The position numbers and the translations under genes are program-made. From Lichenostomus cassidix (Eukaryota > Chordata > Aves > Passeriformes > Meliphagidae): 64,000 bases of DNA. The notes beneath the pieces were generated by a model. It had not been told where the DNA came from and did no database searches. It saw only the letters and a list, made by a program, of their open reading frames with translations. Of this stretch, positions 35,478 to 48,500 are shown one piece after another. Positions within the stretch are counted from its first letter, which is position 1. Each line of letters begins with the position of its first letter. The stretch covers positions 7,718,194 to 7,782,193 of the forward strand of contig CM039192.1 in NCBI GenBank assembly GCA_008360975.2, written 5' to 3'.

Positions 35478-37393
35478 CTGCAAACAGAAGAGTTATCACT
35501 GGCACTTCATTCAAACCTGGAATGTTTTTCACATCCCAAAATGCTTTTGAGGCAGAAAATGCAAATTTCAGGCACCAACAGGACATCACTCAGCGGCAGC
35601 GTCTGACCAACTGAACCAACAGGTGGCAAAATGCCCACCATTCAATTTGTAATCAACTCCCTGATCTTGCAAAAGTAACACTAAAATCTTTAATTACAGA
35701 TCAAATTTTCAACACTTCATGAAGCACCTCCCATTTTCTTCTGCAGCATGCCAGCCAAATGCTGACACTTCTTTTCTGTGAGAAAAGAAATCATCTCGAT
35801 GTCCTGAAGCAGCAGAAAGGCAGGCACACACTGCATTTTGCTTGTGTAATATCTTACATGTACTTTGTGCTGCTGCCATTCTGAAACACAAATTCCATAA
35901 AAATCTGATTTGGATTAATTCTGTCTGCCATGGATTTGAGTCAACTGAAAAGTCAGCACCCCTTGCTTTTGCATGTAAGTGCAGATCTCTTAAGATGATG
36001 TCTAATTACATGAAAGCTAACTGAGATATTGTTAACTTTCCAAAATGGAAACTCCATATTTATACAACACTATAGGAAACAAGCATCAAGTGATTTTAGT
36101 GGACACAATTATGTAGACAATGCTAAGGGTATCAACACAACCCTTTCAACTCTGTGCATCTGTCTGAGGTGCACAGTCAGTGCAACAGATTTATAAGCCA
36201 GTTGTGGGGAACAGTGGTGAAACAAAGATAAGCTAACATCACCCAGGCTGCATTATGAATTAGAATTATCCTTACTCCCAGGAAAATGCAAATACTCAGT
36301 CTTCCTTCCTCCAATCACTTAAATTTGGCTCAATCAATGATTTAGCTGCTGGAAACAGGATAGGCAGGAGACTCAGCAATGAAGACACAGAGAAAGTGGG
36401 AAAAAAATTAGGTATTCTTGTCTTTCTATAGAGACAATTATAGAGATGAATAAATAAACAGCCACAAAGCCCTAAACTTTCTGGTCCATGAAGGCCCAAT
36501 GTATTTTAAAAGAAGAACATTCACAGAGCACAACAGCTTTCAGCTACTGGGAATGCTGTCCATAAATACATGACTTGCTATGAATCAAGATTTTCTTAAC
36601 ATTTGATTTGAACACTCCTTGCAGTAATTGAAGCCCAGGACTTCTTGCCTTACACTCTTTGTGGCCACTGAGAACAATTACTCAATTTCTTGCAGTAATC
36701 CCATTTAATGTACTCTATTTCCTCACCTCTCAATCTTCTGTAGAAGACAAATCAAACACTTACTCTTTCCTCACTGGTCACGTTTATCAAATTTATTCTC
36801 TCCTCAGCTTAACAAACACTGACACAAGGGGCTTTGTATGTATTTAAAACAAAGCACTGCCATCTCTGGATCAGAAAGGTGGAAAAGTAAGACTCCAAAA
36901 GGTACTACATCTGCTCTACAGGCTGTAATCACACCTAGAGAATATGAAAAAAGGCAGAAATTGAGGCAGGAAGCTTCTCACACAGTGAGTCTTTGTTATA
37001 CTTGAAAGCTTGGTTTCTGTAAGTCGCATATTGTAGCACTTAGAGCAGATACAACTGGCTGCCACCTGCACAGAAAGAAACCTTCAACTTCAATATGGTC
37101 AGACAGAATTCTTTAATAAAGATGCAAAGAATTTTAGACCTCAAACTTGAGCACTTTTTAAGGTTGCATCATTTCTAAAAGAGTACCTGATTTAAGTGGC
37201 ATCACACCTTTTCTAAGCAGCTTTTGCTTTTAATGTTCTACACAGCCATTAATTAACACCCTACCGACCTGGCATACTTAAAAGTCCTTTTCTGAACGAC
37301 CACAAGCTATATGGTTTTACAAGGAACTGCTAAAGCATACAAACACTCAATACAAACATCAAGTGAGGATAAATCTGGTTTTACAGTACTCAC
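35478..37393 (-). other. GLG1: GLG1 intron 10 (1.9 kb)
   Basis: AT-rich intron with no recognisable element. Confidence 0.75.
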
Positions 37394-37495
37394 TTCCAAT
37401 CACGAGATATAAAATACTGGAGCTCCAGGAGCCTATGCTCACAGTCCTCTACCATTTTCTCTGTATACAAGTGCTCCATCAGGCAAGACAAAATC
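37394..37495 (-). CDS. GLG1: GLG1 exon 10
   Basis: Residues 378-411 plus two bases. G completes Met, then ILSCLMEHLYTEKMVEDCEH and RLLELQYFISRDW follow, plus AA. It is identical to mammals as far as I can compare. The acceptor is TGTTTGCAG and the donor GTGAGT. Confidence 0.95.
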
Positions 37496-38123
37496 CTGCA
37501 AACAGAAGAAAAAAGCCAGGCCACAGACTGTTATAATCATGCTGAGCTTCCCTGTAACAGCTGGTGTTGCCAAATCAGTCTTCCCAATGAACCATACATA
37601 AGATGTTCAAACTCAGTGAAGATCTTTCTCTTCCTTCAAAAAGATTACATCTAAAACAAATGTGTATCAGATTTGTACCCTCTTATGTTCCATTGTTTTA
37701 GTTATCTCAGCAAGTCTGATATACAACAAAATCATAAGGAGTATTCTATAGAAAATCTGGCTCAGGGGAGCCAGACTTGAAGACTGGCTCCCCAGTCTTT
37801 GCAGTATGAGTTTGCTTACCTGGCCTTTCCAGGCTTGTTATTTTGTGATATTGCTTGAGACTTATGTTGTTACAGAAATTAGCATGTCAAACATTACAGA
37901 TTTACTCGAAGTGCCTGTGATAGCCCTTCACCAGTGCTAAACCTGGTTCTCCTATAGAAATACTGGCCTGCTTGTACAGCAGGAATGGAAACAGTTCAAC
38001 CCTGCATGACTAGTCTGGAGTCACTAGTCTGGACAGGTTTTAGTGTCTCTGCTGGTCAGCCCCACAACCTTCATAGATGCCCAAGAGGAAAAAACCCATC
38101 AGTTCTGACTGAGAGGCACCTAC

Positions 38124-38245
38124 ATGGGGTCTCCAGACCGTATGTGCTTGCAGGCTGTCTGTATCACTGACTCACAGGCCTCGTTCAGTGCGCGGTCAAT
38201 GCGATAATCAGCACCAGGATCTGTTTCCTGAATCAAGGTTTGAAG
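38124..38245 (-). CDS. GLG1: GLG1 exon 9
   Basis: Residues 338-377 plus two bases: LQTLIQETDPGADYRIDRAL, NEACESVIQTACKHIRSGDP and AT of the next Met. The acceptor is TTCTTCCAG. The donor is GTAGGT, a less usual but acceptable form, and it is confirmed by the frame of exon 10. Confidence 0.95.
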
Positions 38246-40276
38246 CTGGAAGAAAGGAATTGCGGATAGGAAAACAAATGTTAAAGACCTAAATGAGAGC
38301 ACTTACAACCTCTCAGTGTGGCAATTCTATGCCAGTAACAACATCACAATGTATGAACTCTGCTCTGCAGAGTTTTATTTTAAGAGTTTGTGCTGCCAAG
38401 TCCAGCACTGCTGGACCCTAATTATCACTGTGAAGTAGCCCAGGAACATCGTGTGAGACCAGTTACACTCTGAAGGTCAGTTGTAAACTTGGACTACTTA
38501 TGTACCAATTTATAGAATAGAACTGGTAACATTTACATACTGTATTTTTAATTTAAGCTTTAGAGGTACCCTCATTCCATAAGGCTGATGATACCAAACA
38601 CACAAATTTGCCATACTTTCGTGAATATTATTTACAGCTGAAACCCAAATCAGTGTCTAAATATGATGTGCCTATCCAGCTAGTCTAAATCAGGTTTTTA
38701 ATTGCCTGGAGAGGACGCAAAAGTTTTATTGAAATATGGAAAAAAATGTCCTGTTCTGATGCCCCATGAAATAACATTTCCTCAGGGATGCCTGCTCAAG
38801 CTTTTGGAAGTTAGGGTCTATAGAGTACACATTTTTTAAACATGTGTTCTCCTTTGCCCAGAGAACAAAATACATTTAACTTGAAGAGGAGTCATGGACA
38901 ATCCTATTTACTATTGCATTAACTTACTGTAAAAAAAGAAAGCAGTAGCTTAAGCATAAGAGAACTAAAAAGCCTCCTAACCTGCTCTAAATTTCTAAGA
39001 CATTATTTTTCTCTGAAAGTCTGAAATCCCGTATCACTTTTGCGGGTCTGTTTTGACTTATGACTTCCTCTGAACATGCATCTAAAAGTTATTCCCAAGA
39101 TTAACTGAGCTTATGAATATGAGCAAATGAGGAAATTCTGAAGAAGCAGTTTCAATTTCATATTTAAACAGAAACAAATATTCAGTTTTTCACACAAAGG
39201 CTGCAAAGCATAAGTCATGCACTACAGATCCCCACAGGAATGACTCAAACTGTACAGCTGCTGCACCAGTACACCTGGTACTTATGCAGAAAGAAGCTTC
39301 ATCACAAAAGCACCTTATGTCTTACAAAAATTTAATAGATATTAATATATCGCTGATAATACATACAAACTGGCATTATTGGGGTCTCAAGTTTAAGCTA
39401 CATTTATAACAAAAATGTATAGAGGAGTGGTTCCATATATTGCAAGAGGTCAAGAGTATGCATCTCCCCAAATTCCTGCATCAGCATTGACACTCCCTTG
39501 CCTTTTTTATCCTTGATGTCACTTTCCTGAGCTCATGGTTCACTAAAACTAAGTATTAAGTATAAAAATGTAATATCATATAAAAAAGTGCTAATGAGTT
39601 TGAACAAAAATTAAATTATTGTTTTCAATTTAAAGAAATTATAAAGCAGGGTGTATTTGGGCCAAAATGGAGTTTAAATAAGGTAAAGAAACATCCCATT
39701 TTACAGAGTTATTTTGGAGAAAAATGACATTTCCTTCATTGGCTGCGACTACATCAACACTCAACAGCCTGCTGTACCTCCCTGTCCCTGAAGTTCCATT
39801 TCCATCATTAAAGCTGAATGAAAGAGCTAAAATAAAATTGAGTGAGAAGGCACTTTGAAAGGTTTTGTGCATTTCCAAGGGTAGGGCACAGGGGCAAATG
39901 GGAAGAGGGAAAGAGAAGGAATGTTTTAGAGTTATAAAATGCAAGTTTCCCTACATCTTGCACCAAGGAGAGAATTCCATGACTTCAAAGCTGTTGGAGA
40001 AGAACTACAAAAAATCCAATACAAAATCCAGAGCACAACAATCCAAAATGTATTTTTGAGGGGAAAAACACTACCCTTACTGATGTGCTGCTAGATACCA
40101 AGTTACACTTCACAGCATAGCAATTACACAACTGCTTCCAGCATTCAGTGGCACCCAGCAGAGCCAGCCTGACTTCAGCAGAACCTCCATAGCAAGGCAA
40201 AACGTTGACAGACAAATCAATGCTCCAATCTACCAACTGAGCCAACCATAAGTGAAGTGATAGAAAAGCTCCTTAC
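38246..40276 (-). other. GLG1: GLG1 intron 8 (2.0 kb)
   Basis: AT-rich intron. No repeat family, conserved coding block or RNA gene recognised. Confidence 0.75.
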
Positions 40277-40491
40277 TGCCTGCTGACAACTGAGCCCGAC
40301 GTTTCCTTTTTCACCCCGGACAACTTTCATCAGGCAGTGCAGGGTGCGACCCTTGCGATGGAGGCCAGAGCAGTGGTGCTCGATCTCCCCTCGGCAGCTT
40401 AGGATGATTTCTGGGCTCAGAGAGAAGTCTTCCATCAGCATGCGCCGGTAATCCAGCATTTCACCCTGGCACTCGCTGCTCACTTGTCGAC
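40277..40491 (-). CDS. GLG1: GLG1 exon 8
   Basis: Residues 266-337. The first two bases complete Gly, then RQVSSECQGEMLDYRRMLME, LSPEIILSCRGEIEHHCSGL and GRTLHCLMKVVRGEKGNVGL follow, ending SCQQA. It has five cysteines. The acceptor is TTGGCTCAG and the donor GTAAGG. Confidence 0.96.
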
Positions 40492-42270
40492 CTGAGCCAA
40501 GAGAAGATGATGTGATTTAGTTTCAATGCTTAGCAGAGCCCTTCTTGACCTGTGCTACCGGCGTGTTGGAAGAGCGGAGACAATGTCCACACTCGGAACA
40601 ACACCAGGCTGCAACAAATGTGCTGAAGCACTCGTGCTGGGGAATAAACCAGTGATTGTGGTAGATCCTGTCATTTAAACACGCCTGTAGAACATAGCCA
40701 GTCCATGGATTTAACACAGGAGTTTTTTTTTAAAGAATTCCTGAAATATTAGGAGAATCTGATTTTCGATTTCACATTACTTGAGTTGCTTCTGAAGAAC
40801 AGCTGAAAGCACTCATGAATCTGCAGTTCTGTGGCACAAGTCAGCTTTTCCCCACATACTCAAGGGCTGCTTTTTCCACTGTAGAAATCACCTTTGGTGG
40901 CTCACCAGCTTGGTATGTAACTGGGAGAGGAATTTGTTTGGACAGCAGGTTAAACTTTCTCCAAGGAAAAGGTTTTCTACGGCAATAGCACCGAAATGCT
41001 CAGGAAGCCAAAAATCAGACTAAAACAAGAGTCTATATGGAATGTCCAACAAACTGCTACAGCTACACAGAAAACTTGCTGTACTAAATGCTTAGATCTG
41101 CTACAAGCTTTCCTGCAGTCTCCATCACAACCTATTCATATGTGCACAACATCTCATGGAATGGAGGACATCCCAATAGGGATTCCCAAGCACTGTTATA
41201 CATGCACGTGGTCCTGTGTGGAATAATTTGCGTTCCTCCTGGGCTATGCCTCGTGCATGACACACTGCAGAACCTGTTCCACCATGAAAGTAAATTACTG
41301 AACAGCAATTTTCTGCATGTAATTCAGGAAACTACCTGCCCTACTGCAGGGAGAAGTTAAAAAAAAAATCCCACAACTTTTCTACAAGCAGGGCACATAA
41401 TTTCCACATCAATCAGAAGCAATGAGTTATTGAAACTCACAAATGCAGAGACTGCTTATGGAATTATGGTAGCCTTTCCATCTATGCCAGAGGCACTGCA
41501 GCATGCAGCCCTACTGCTCACTCTGAAACCACACAGCTGCATGCCAAGAGAAAAAACAAGCACTTCTCCAGTGCACATCTAGAGGATGTAACACGTTATT
41601 TCACATTATGGCAATTTCACAGAGAACCTTTAGTATGGTCCAGCTGCATTGGGCCTTCTAATGCCTTTGGAGACAACAGCTGGTATTAGAACACCTCCAT
41701 CTTACATTAACTTAAATGATCAAAAATAATATTCTCACATTTACCTTCCTTCTATGTAGAAAAAAAAAACCAGAGTCAGAGAAATAAAGGCATTTACCCA
41801 AGCTACTGAACTGCAAGAAAAGACATTATTTACAGCAGGCAGCAGACTGAGTATCCCTGGTTTTCCCTGAGTGAGGATAAACAGGTTCTCTATTCTGTGT
41901 TTTAACCTTGTAGCATATTTAATGCTTACTACACAATGGAGGAAAAGAGCTGCTTGAATTCACAGTGAATAGAAGGATTTGCAACTACACATCAGCAGTC
42001 CAAGTGGGATTTGCTATTTTGCATTTTAAACTTCTTGTCTGCACAAAAGGAGCGCAGTGGCAGAGGGGTTTACTCAGCTATTCTGATCGTCAAAACAACA
42101 GTGATGAAAGCACCATGATGAGGAAATTTGCCTTTGAAACAAAATTTGGAAAAAGGTTCTTGGAGAAGGAGACTGTAAACATATGTTGAAACTCATAAAG
42201 TCCCTTATTTTGAAACTGGAAGTCCCTTATTTTAAAATCAAGGTCCCAGCAAGCCCTGAATTCCTCTTAC

Positions 42271-42454
42271 CTCTGTGCACAGCAGACTCTAAGCACATCA
42301 ACAGATAGGAAAGCCGAGCTTCCCGAGAGCGGGGCAGGTTCTCCACATTGCAGCGGTATTTCTTCAGGTCACTTTTACAGGACTTGGCCAGAGAGTAACT
42401 GACTTTGTAGTCTTGGGCAATGAGCTTCTGGCGGGTTGTCAGGGCATCACGACA
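42271..42454 (-). CDS. GLG1: GLG1 exon 7
   Basis: Residues 205-265 plus one base: CRDALTTRQKLIAQDYKVSY, SLAKSCKSDLKKYRCNVENL and EARLSYLLMCLESAVHR. It has four cysteines, forming a nearly complete GLG1 repeat. The acceptor is GTCTCCTGCAG and the donor GTAAGA. Confidence 0.96.
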
Positions 42455-44626
42455 CTGCAGGAGACACATTGGGATGGTGAAATGAGCTTTCGTGCGCTGG
42501 AGGCACAGAGCTGGACCTGCTGCTGTCAAGTTTTCAAGTTGCATCACAGAAAACAACCGATGCTTTTAAATTCATGTGTTTAAGTTGGACTGCAGCTAAA
42601 TTTCATTTGTCTCATAGAAACCACACAGTTAACAATGCACACCGAGGTCAACAGATCAGAGGTTTCAAAGGCAGCAGCTCTCTGCAGAGCAGTTCTCAAA
42701 ACTGCACATTCATCCGGCTTTTTGTGAAGAGCTACGGCTGAGAGCGTGACTCATTTGTGGTAACTAGGAGCAGTTGCTGACATTTATCCCAGCTGTGGTA
42801 CATGCTCACCCCATGCCCTCAAGAAATAACTTTTTCCAGTTGCATTTACAAAATACTGCATTTCTTGGATTAGTTCTGCAATGCGCTGAGCAGATGACAG
42901 CAGATAAAACAGTCTAACCATGGGAATTTCTAGCCATTTTCCACAACTGGTGAGGTTCATGAGGATGCACTGTGGCCAAACCTGGAACCAGCAGCTGCAA
43001 GAACAACCCTCTAAATTTCATCCAAAGAAAGGCCTGTAAAACCACTGCTACACTTCATAGCTTTTGGTTTAAATTACGTGAAAATTAAATCTGAGGGCAG
43101 CAGATAACTGAGAATAGCTCAAACAAATTTGTCCATTCCCAGCCCACTTGAAAGGAAGGAAAACAGCAAATGTGTAGGGTAGGGAGAGGAGGGAGCAATC
43201 TTGGCACAAGGAAGAGTCCTAGAACCTGCTCCCCACTTTCTTACATCAGGTTTTTGACTTCATCTCCTCCTTCCCACATCTACTCAGGGACCTGGAAAGC
43301 CCTACTCCAAGATATTCTGATTCCCTCTTTCATGCTCCTGAGCCCTGATTGGGACCCTGGGACTGGACAGAGATACAGGCTCACAGATATCTCATCCCTT
43401 GAAGCAGAGAAAGGCTGAATACACTGGGAGCCAGTTCTGGATGACACAAAGTGAACCACCCACCAGCAGCTATTGCTGGCTACATGTGTATGCAGCAGCC
43501 GACGCCATCGGCAAGGAGGGACTCTGCTGGGTAACAGCTTCTGCAAAACCAGTGACTTTGCAGATGGTCCAACCTTGGCAGCTACAAGAGTGAGAAATAC
43601 ATTTAGTGCTCCTTCTGCTCTGCAAACTGCATCCTCAGAGCATCCACTCCTCTCTCTCTCTCTCCAAAGTCATCTGTGGCAGCTTGGTCTAACCTCTCTA
43701 CGTCTTACATTCATTCCTCAGTCACCTAATCAGGGAAAACACCCTTGAAAAACTACCAGTGTCCCTGGATAACTAAAAAGAGGTAAAGCAATAGCAGCAG
43801 TTCATTTCAGCAACATGTTTCTACAAAATGGAGCTTTGTATCAAGCCCTCAGCAATCATTCATTCAGATTTGAATTTGTTAATTGGAACCAAGCTGTCAG
43901 ACAGCTAATGCATTTAATGAAAAGGAAATTAGTTTGATCCCTCCAGCACTCTGAATTGGGCTCCTTTGGTGGATCTTCTCTGAGGAGAGTTTTACAGATA
44001 CTCATCTTCACATCCTTTCCAACACATTATCATTTCATATAATCCCAAACACTACAATGCTGCTTCCAAAATGACTGAAGGCATTGCTGTCTTACAAAGC
44101 ACCTATACCAATGCAAACTTTTCAGGACTAGCCTTCTAGAACAATTTTTTTTTTTTTTTGCTATTGTTGGAAACAACATCTTCAAGAAAATCAGAAGGAA
44201 AATTTCAGGCACTGAACTGTGCATCCTTCCCACAGAATGTGCTGCTTGAAAACACCCTTAAAAACCAAGTGAAAGAAACACAGCTTCCTTTTTGTTTCTA
44301 ATCTGTACAATTAGAACAGCATTTATGCAAGGCTTACCCCAGCATGCTGCCACTGCCACTTTAAACAGTCAATCACAATGTTACCACTTGAGCTCCATGT
44401 CGGCCTTCCCAAATTACCCACCCAAAAGCTTTGATTAAATCCTTCACTTTAAAGGCTGAAACTTGAAACACAAAAATATCAAAGTAAAAGCATTTGTTAA
44501 AGCAGCCGATTATCTGGCCACCTAGATGACAGATTTTCCTTAACACTGGAAAAGAATAATGCAGCTGGGACTGAGGAATGATCTAATGATTTCTGCAGTA
44601 AGGATTTGTCTCACCAGGATACATAC
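42455..44626 (-). other. GLG1: GLG1 intron 6 (2.2 kb)
   Basis: Intron with a short CT run at about 43650-43664 and a T run at about 44147-44159. No gene or repeat family recognised. Confidence 0.75.
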
Positions 44627-44698
44627 CTTTTCACTCATTGATTCTTCAAACTTGTGATTAAAGAGGCACTTGTATACTCGGCCTTCCCCAGCCTGAGT
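44627..44698 (-). CDS. GLG1: GLG1 exon 6 (72 nt)
   Basis: Residues 181-204: TQAGEGRVYKCLFNHKFEES then MSEK, phase 0 at both ends. It is essentially identical to mammals. The acceptor is GTTTCACAG and the donor GTATGT. Confidence 0.95.
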
Positions 44699-45329
44699 CT
44701 GTGAAACAGAATAATAACATTTGCCATTAAAGATAAGACTTGTAACACTTAATGAGCAGGCTAAGCTCCACCTGAAGAGAATTTTTAAAAAAAAAATAAT
44801 ATATTTGAGTTAGTATGTCAAATGACAGTGATAGCTTTCATACAATAAAAATCTTTTAAATTTTATTGCATTGTAAAAAATCTGGTCGTGTTCATCACCC
44901 TTATAGCGTGAAAACACTCAGCTGATACAAGTTACTTGAGACTGAACAATGCAGCTCTCCAGCTCATCACTCCAGGGGTAAAAAGTGCTGCAAGTACAGT
45001 CAGACCACACTTACCTTGTGCAACAGCTCACAGCTGCAGGAGTGGTCACTCACCTCTGCCTTTCCTTCACCACGTCCTGTCAAACCAGCTCTGACACCCA
45101 TTAAACCATTTATTCCAATTAAGTTCATCAACTCATTGGAAATAATGCTTGTTTGCTGGGTGAGTGAATTTAATACTGGATTTATTGCAAAATTACACCT
45201 ATAAGGTGTCCGTTTTCAGTATTGTACAGTATCACTCAGGCTCCAGTCTACAGTTTCATTCCTTTTTCCAGAGGGGTTTTGGTTTTTTTAATGGATTACT
45301 GTAGAGAGAAAGCAAGAGGAAATACTCAC

Positions 45330-45533
45330 ATTTTCACAGAATCGCTCTCTGTCATCTCGGCATGCAAAGTAGAGATGCCGGTCCAGGTGGAAGTCATCGG
45401 AAGAGAGTTCAGCTACACGAAGAATTGCCTTCTTACACTGATCAGAAACCTGGATGCGAGGATCAGTCTCCTCTGCCTCTTTTACCAGGCCTTTCTCCAG
45501 GCATGCCACCACCTCTCCTTGTGAGTGAGCATC
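45330..45533 (-). CDS. GLG1: GLG1 exon 5
   Basis: Residues 113-180: DAHSQGEVVACLEKGLVKEA, DQCKKAILRVAELSSDDFHL and DRHLYFACRDDRERFCEN. Four cysteines span the end of one GLG1 repeat and the start of the next. Both ends are phase 0. The acceptor is CTCCCATAG and the donor GTGAGT. Confidence 0.96.
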
Positions 45534-48500
45534 CTATGGGAGAACAAGGCAACATCTGTAACTAAGCTTTTACATAATCAAGTCATCTGTGATTCTGGCT
45601 AAGTACCATATTAATCAAGCAACAAACTGTCTACATACAGACTTCCCAACATTCAGCCTAAGCTCCATTTAAATTCAGAGGAGGCAACAATTAATACCTG
45701 TACTAAACACACTTTATACATCACCATCCCACTGATGGTCATCGTGAAATCCCCCCGTCCAATGCTCTGGGCTTGTTTTAATGTGACTTAATGAGATTAT
45801 CACTACTTAGTCACACTGCTCAGAGCAGTTTACCAAAACAGCCAAATTATCTTTAATCTGACACAGCTCTCTTGGCACCATGGCAACAGCAAGCAACAGC
45901 ATCACATTAAGAAGATACTTGACGAGAGAAAAATCATAGTTTTGCCCTGCCAAGACAAGCCTTCAGTTTGGGTGGTGAAAATCGGTGATGCGAAAAAGGC
46001 CACAAAGGAGCTTTGACCAATGTAGGCTTCTCAATGCTAATTCCTCCACTAAGAGAATAAAAAAAATGCAAAGCATTCAAGAGTAGACAGAGGTCTGGGA
46101 CAAAGCAGTTCTGGCCCAGTACTGTGCGCCACATCCACTGTCCTGCAGGCTTGAAGACAATCTTGGACTGTGAGCAGCGACTGCCAATAAACAGAGAATC
46201 TGTGTTTTGTTTAAAAGCCTGGAAGAGGCAGGACAAAGCTCAGCAAAGCTCCATCTAGTTTCCTACACCCTTTTTATGTGTTTAGAAAGAGAATCATGCC
46301 CCCTCCATACCTTTGTAGGAGGTCTGGTTCCCCTAACAAACATGGATTCTTCTGGTACAGATTTATCAAGGCTTCTGCAAGTTTTTTGTGCGAAGGCGAC
46401 CTTAATTTATGCTGCTCCGCTGTGAGAGGATACTGCCACTAAACTCCTTACTATCTGACTATGCAACAAGGCATGCATGTTCACATTCAGCTGAATCACC
46501 CTGCCTGGCATTTGCAGTCACCATTTAGGAGCCATCCCTCTAGCTTGCTCTGTCAAGCAGATCATCCACTGCTGTTGCAGGAGCATGACTAAGAAGAGAG
46601 CAGTCTCCATAAAACATGTCCATGACTACTCAAAGCCACGCAACTCTCCCAAATCTTTTTGTTCTGACGTGTGTCTCCTTACACAGGCAGCCTTTGATTC
46701 CTTAATTCTGCTACGCTTGGAGCACAAGCGGAATTGGCTGATTACTTGTCAACTTGTAAATGCAACTCAGAAATATCATCAGTTTAAAAGGGTTAAAAGC
46801 AGTTTTCCCCTACAAAAAAAGAAAGCAAATATGCCAAAACCCACACTCCCCAAAATTCCTTATTTTGGTTTGCTCCCTTCTTTCAGTGAGCACTGGCCAA
46901 TTCCGTACACTGAGCAGGTATCTTTGAAGAAATATAATTATGTATCAACAGTCCCTATAAGAGTGAACCTCAGATCTGTATTCTGAGGAATACTACTCAG
47001 AAGTACATTCACCACATCACTTAAAATTGCCATTTATCCATAACCAAGTCAAACACAAACCCTGTTCTGCAAACCCTCATGGTCAGTCACAGGTAGTAAT
47101 TACAGCTGAGAGATGTCAAGTGTGAATGATTAAAAACAACAATTTTAAGCTCCTTTGGCACATTTTTGCTCCTGCCTAAGTGAAGTTGCAGCTGGGAGGC
47201 AAAGCAGAGCAAGGTTACTTTCACTCACCCACAGCTTTCCTTAGCAAGCTAGCAAGGAGGGCACAAGGCAAGGTTTTCCTGCTAGGAAAATCAGAAGTTT
47301 CCTGGTTTATTGCAGTGTGGGTTTAGATTCCTAGTCAGAGTCATATTATATATGTAACCTATTTTTAATAGGAAATATGGAAAGCAGGTTTCCATATGCT
47401 GGATGCTGAACATTTGCTGTTACACTTTAGGGACACAACATGAAATGGCTCATTTATTGTGTTACTTTGCTAATACAGTTTTTACATTTGGGCAGATCAT
47501 CCTGCAGTGCTGGCTACTCTGCTGCTCTGTGTTAGAGCAATTTTAAAACATGTCAGACTCAATAGAAACACACAAAATAATGCATCTGGCTCCTGAAACA
47601 TGCCCTTTCCTCCAACCATCAAGCATTTACATGCTTCCTTGTGGTGCCCTTAAGGTTCCTGTGCCCACATGATACTGTTTGGAAGATTTACTGACCTAAT
47701 CTGGGGTTCATTTTCAGGCAGATCAGGCTCCTGGAGAGCTAGTGCTGACTAGTTAGGCAATTTTAAGGAGAGTCTCACTCTTCATTTCCTCAAAAGTGCA
47801 CAAAGGCACCCACACTACTGCCAAACAGACCATGGGACTCTACAAACATGGTTTAGAGAAATATCACTTCAAGCTTTAATTATAGGGTAACACCTAATGT
47901 ATTTAATATTGTACAATCTCTTATTGCAGACTGGAAGGAAAAACAAATGTGTGTACAGCTGCACTCAACTATCCTGTTTCTAAAGCAGCTGGCAATCAAG
48001 GCTCATCCCAAGAATGACAGTACAACTTTGACACACATCAGTGGTACCTGCATCACTTCCCAGCTCTACACCACACACAGCTGCTTACTCTCACCTGCAT
48101 TCCATGTGCCAACAGTCCTGCACGGTCAGCTCAGCTTCAGAGGCACCAAAGCCAAGGGTCATCATCCCACAGCATGAGCTCTCCCTGTCCTTCTCCAGCC
48201 CCAGCTGCCTGGTGTGTACAAGGGTAAAACACCTGCTGCAGCTCTGCTGTGGGATGAATCCCAAAAAAGATTATCCTCTATCCAGCACCTATGGTCAGAA
48301 AACCTCCACTGAAGAGTTGAAAACCTCTAAGTTCACTCCAAAAGTCAGGATTCCTCCTGCTGCCTGTTGACAGAGTCTAGGCCTTGTTTTTCCAGTGCAA
48401 CACACTGAAATACAAGAGATTAAATCTAAAAACCAGGCATGATTTTGGAATGATGCTTCACCACCACTATCAAGCTTTAAATGGAGGATTTTAACTGAAA

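Noticed and set aside
46585..46986. 133-codon open frame in GLG1 intron 4
   Set aside because: No homology that I recognise, biased lysine-rich content, and no splice context or start-site support. Chance open frame in a 6.6-kb intron.
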